From Candidatus Uhrbacteria bacterium RIFCSPLOWO2_02_FULL_49_11 (lineage in GTDB: Bacteria > Patescibacteriota > Patescibacteriia > 2-02-FULL-49-11), in contig MGER01000060.1 in assembly GCA_001791465.1 (NCBI GenBank), positions 2,054-7,082 on the forward strand: 5,029 nt of DNA. The letters are read 5' to 3'. Position numbers and translations under genes: made by a program. Shown here in pieces: positions 3,734 to 5,029 of the stretch. The notes under the pieces are model-generated. The model was not told where the DNA came from. It saw only the letters and a program-made list of their open reading frames with translations, and did not search any database. Positions within the stretch are counted from its first letter, which is position 1, and the number at the start of each line of letters is the position of its first letter.

Positions 3734-5029
3734 ATGGATTTTTTAATTCTGCTCATTGCCGCCCTATTGAGCGGCGTTGCGGGTTTCGTGATACGGAAGC
3801 TTGTGGCCCAGCAAGCGGCCGCCTCTGTGGAGGCGAAAACCAAACGGCTCCTTGAGGAATCGAGGACCAAACAAAAAGAAATACTCATCGAAGCCAAGGA
3901 TAAGGCGCTGGCGATCATTGAAGAGGCGAAGAAGGAGAAGGAGACCTACCTTCAGGAGCTCCACAACCAGCAGAAACGGCTGGAAAAACGGGAAGAACTT
4001 TTTGACAAGAAATTATTGGAATTCGAAGACAAGCAGCAGCAGCTTACCGACGCGCGCAAAAAAGTGGACCAGGTGAAAGAAGAGCTAGGCCGCTTGCGCG
4101 AGGAAACGCTCAAGAAACTGGAAATTGTCGCAGGATTGACCCGCGAGGATGCGAAACGGGTTCTTTTGGATAACACGGAAAATTCCGTCAAAGAAGAGCT
4201 CCTGTCCCGCGTCAGGAAACTCGAACGACAAGCTTCAGAAGAATGGGAGCGCCAGGCGCGGCACTATATCAGCATCGCCATGGAACGGTGCGCGTCTTCC
4301 CATGCCGTGGAAACGACTACCACGGTGGTCTCTATCCCTTCTGACGATCTCAAGGGAAGGATCATCGGACGCGAAGGCCGCAATATCAAAGCATTTGAAC
4401 AGCTCACCGGCGTGGAAATCGTGGTTGATGAAACGCCGCAAACGATCGTCATTTCCGGCTTCTCGATGATCCGCCGGCAGATTGCCAAAATCGCGCTTGA
4501 GAAGCTCGTCCTTGACGGCCGCATCCACCCGGGCCGCATTGAAGAAGCCATCGAACAGGCGAAGAAAGAACTCTCAATAGAAATTAAAAAAGCGGGCGAA
4601 GACGCTGCCTACGAAGTGGGAGTCGCGGGACTTGATCCCAAGCTCCTCCAAATCCTCGGGCGCCTCAAATACCGCACCAGTTACGGCCACAATGTCCTCT
4701 CGCACTCGATAGAAGTGGGGCTCCTCGCAGGGCTTCTCGCGGAAGAATTGGGCGCAAACGTGTCCGTGGCGAAAAAAGGTGGGCTCCTGCACGATATCGG
4801 AAAAGCGGTTGACCATGAAGTGCAGGGCGGCCATCCGGAAATCGGACGGGATATCATGAAAAAATTCGGACTTCCCGAAGAAGTGTCCTATATCGCTATC
4901 GCACACCATGAAGACAATCCGTCCACCTTGGAAGGCATCATCGTGAAAGTGGCGGACGCCATCTCCGGCGCGAGGCCGGGCGCCCGCAAAGATACCTATG
5001 AGCAATATGTGCAGAGACTTGAAGAACTC
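3734..5029 (+). CDS. rny: Ribonuclease Y (N-terminal 432 residues, runs off right edge)
   Basis: RNase Y is a membrane-anchored endoribonuclease that starts bulk mRNA decay in bacteria lacking RNase E. I translated one open frame of 432 codons. Residues 2-20 form the hydrophobic anchor (DFLILLIAALLSGVAGFVI). Residues ~30-190 are a charged coiled coil rich in Lys, Glu, Arg and Gln. The KH RNA-binding domain (~200-270) has the signature LKGRIIGREGRNIKAFE (206-222) with the GREG loop. The HD hydrolase domain begins near 315 with RTSYGHNVLSHS (314-325, His324), LLHDIGK (351-357, His353-Asp354) and VADAISGARPGAR (406-418, Asp408), so all the HD metal ligands are inside the window. B. subtilis RNase Y has 520 residues, so about 85-90 C-terminal residues should lie beyond the edge. 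It is the same strand as clpP and may be co-transcribed by read-through. Assignment is near certain. Confidence 0.97.
   Translation, partial: MDFLILLIAALLSGVAGFVIRKLVAQQAAASVEAKTKRLLEESRTKQKEILIEAKDKALAIIEEAKKEKETYLQELHNQQKRLEKREELFDKKLLEFEDKQQQLTDARKKVDQVKEELGRLREETLKKLEIVAGLTREDAKRVLLDNTENSVKEELLSRVRKLERQASEEWERQARHYISIAMERCASSHAVETTTTVVSIPSDDLKGRIIGREGRNIKAFEQLTGVEIVVDETPQTIVISGFSMIRRQIAKIALEKLVLDGRIHPGRIEEAIEQAKKELSIEIKKAGEDAAYEVGVAGLDPKLLQILGRLKYRTSYGHNVLSHSIEVGLLAGLLAEELGANVSVAKKGGLLHDIGKAVDHEVQGGHPEIGRDIMKKFGLPEEVSYIAIAHHEDNPSTLEGIIVKVADAISGARPGARKDTYEQYVQRLEEL

Noticed and set aside
3649..3855. 68-codon plus-strand frame with a hydrophobic beginning
   Set aside because: It overlaps the start of rny in another frame, lacks a ribosome-binding site and turns into low-complexity Arg/Gly sequence inside the rny coding region.

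Overview
This looks like a bacterial chromosome fragment with four protein genes. Two of them run off the ends of the window. The mix is compact: a eukaryote/Bacteroidetes-style long purine-synthesis enzyme, a NYN-domain nuclease, the ClpP protease, and RNase Y. This is compatible with an uncultured bacterium such as a member of the Candidate Phyla Radiation (Patescibacteria), but nothing in the sequence fixes the taxon, so treat that as a weak inference. RNase Y rules out enterobacteria-like RNA decay and points to a Gram-positive-like or CPR-like toolkit.

Layout from left to right. Positions 1-1720 (minus strand) hold the N-terminal 573 residues of a long, PFAS-type phosphoribosylformylglycinamidine synthase (purL), read leftwards off the window edge. 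Positions 1727-2214 form a 488-base non-coding stretch. It carries the purL leader, several hairpins, a possible minus-strand terminator, and a strong plus-strand promoter. That promoter faces a hairpin plus T-run only about 15 bases past its predicted start site, so it looks like a free-standing unit of about 55 nt. Positions 2215-2727 (minus) encode a 170-residue NYN/LabA-type PIN-like nuclease, probably on a leaderless mRNA. Its divergent neighbour at 2820-3431 (plus) is clpP, with the full catalytic triad. A 302-base gap follows (3432-3733) with a long-range inverted repeat and a compact hairpin. Finally 3734-5029 (plus) encodes the first 432 residues of RNase Y (rny), which runs off the right edge.

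Functionally, three of the four genes deal with turnover: a putative RNase (NYN), a protein-degradation chamber (ClpP) and the membrane-anchored endoribonuclease that starts mRNA decay (RNase Y). purL is a biosynthetic gene transcribed away from them and separated by the longest non-coding stretch. purL and rny have good Shine-Dalgarno sequences. The NYN gene and clpP have none, so the two pairs probably begin translation differently.

No CRISPR array, insertion sequence, rRNA or convincing tRNA was seen. The most interesting unexplained object is the promoter-hairpin-terminator unit at 2141-2231.
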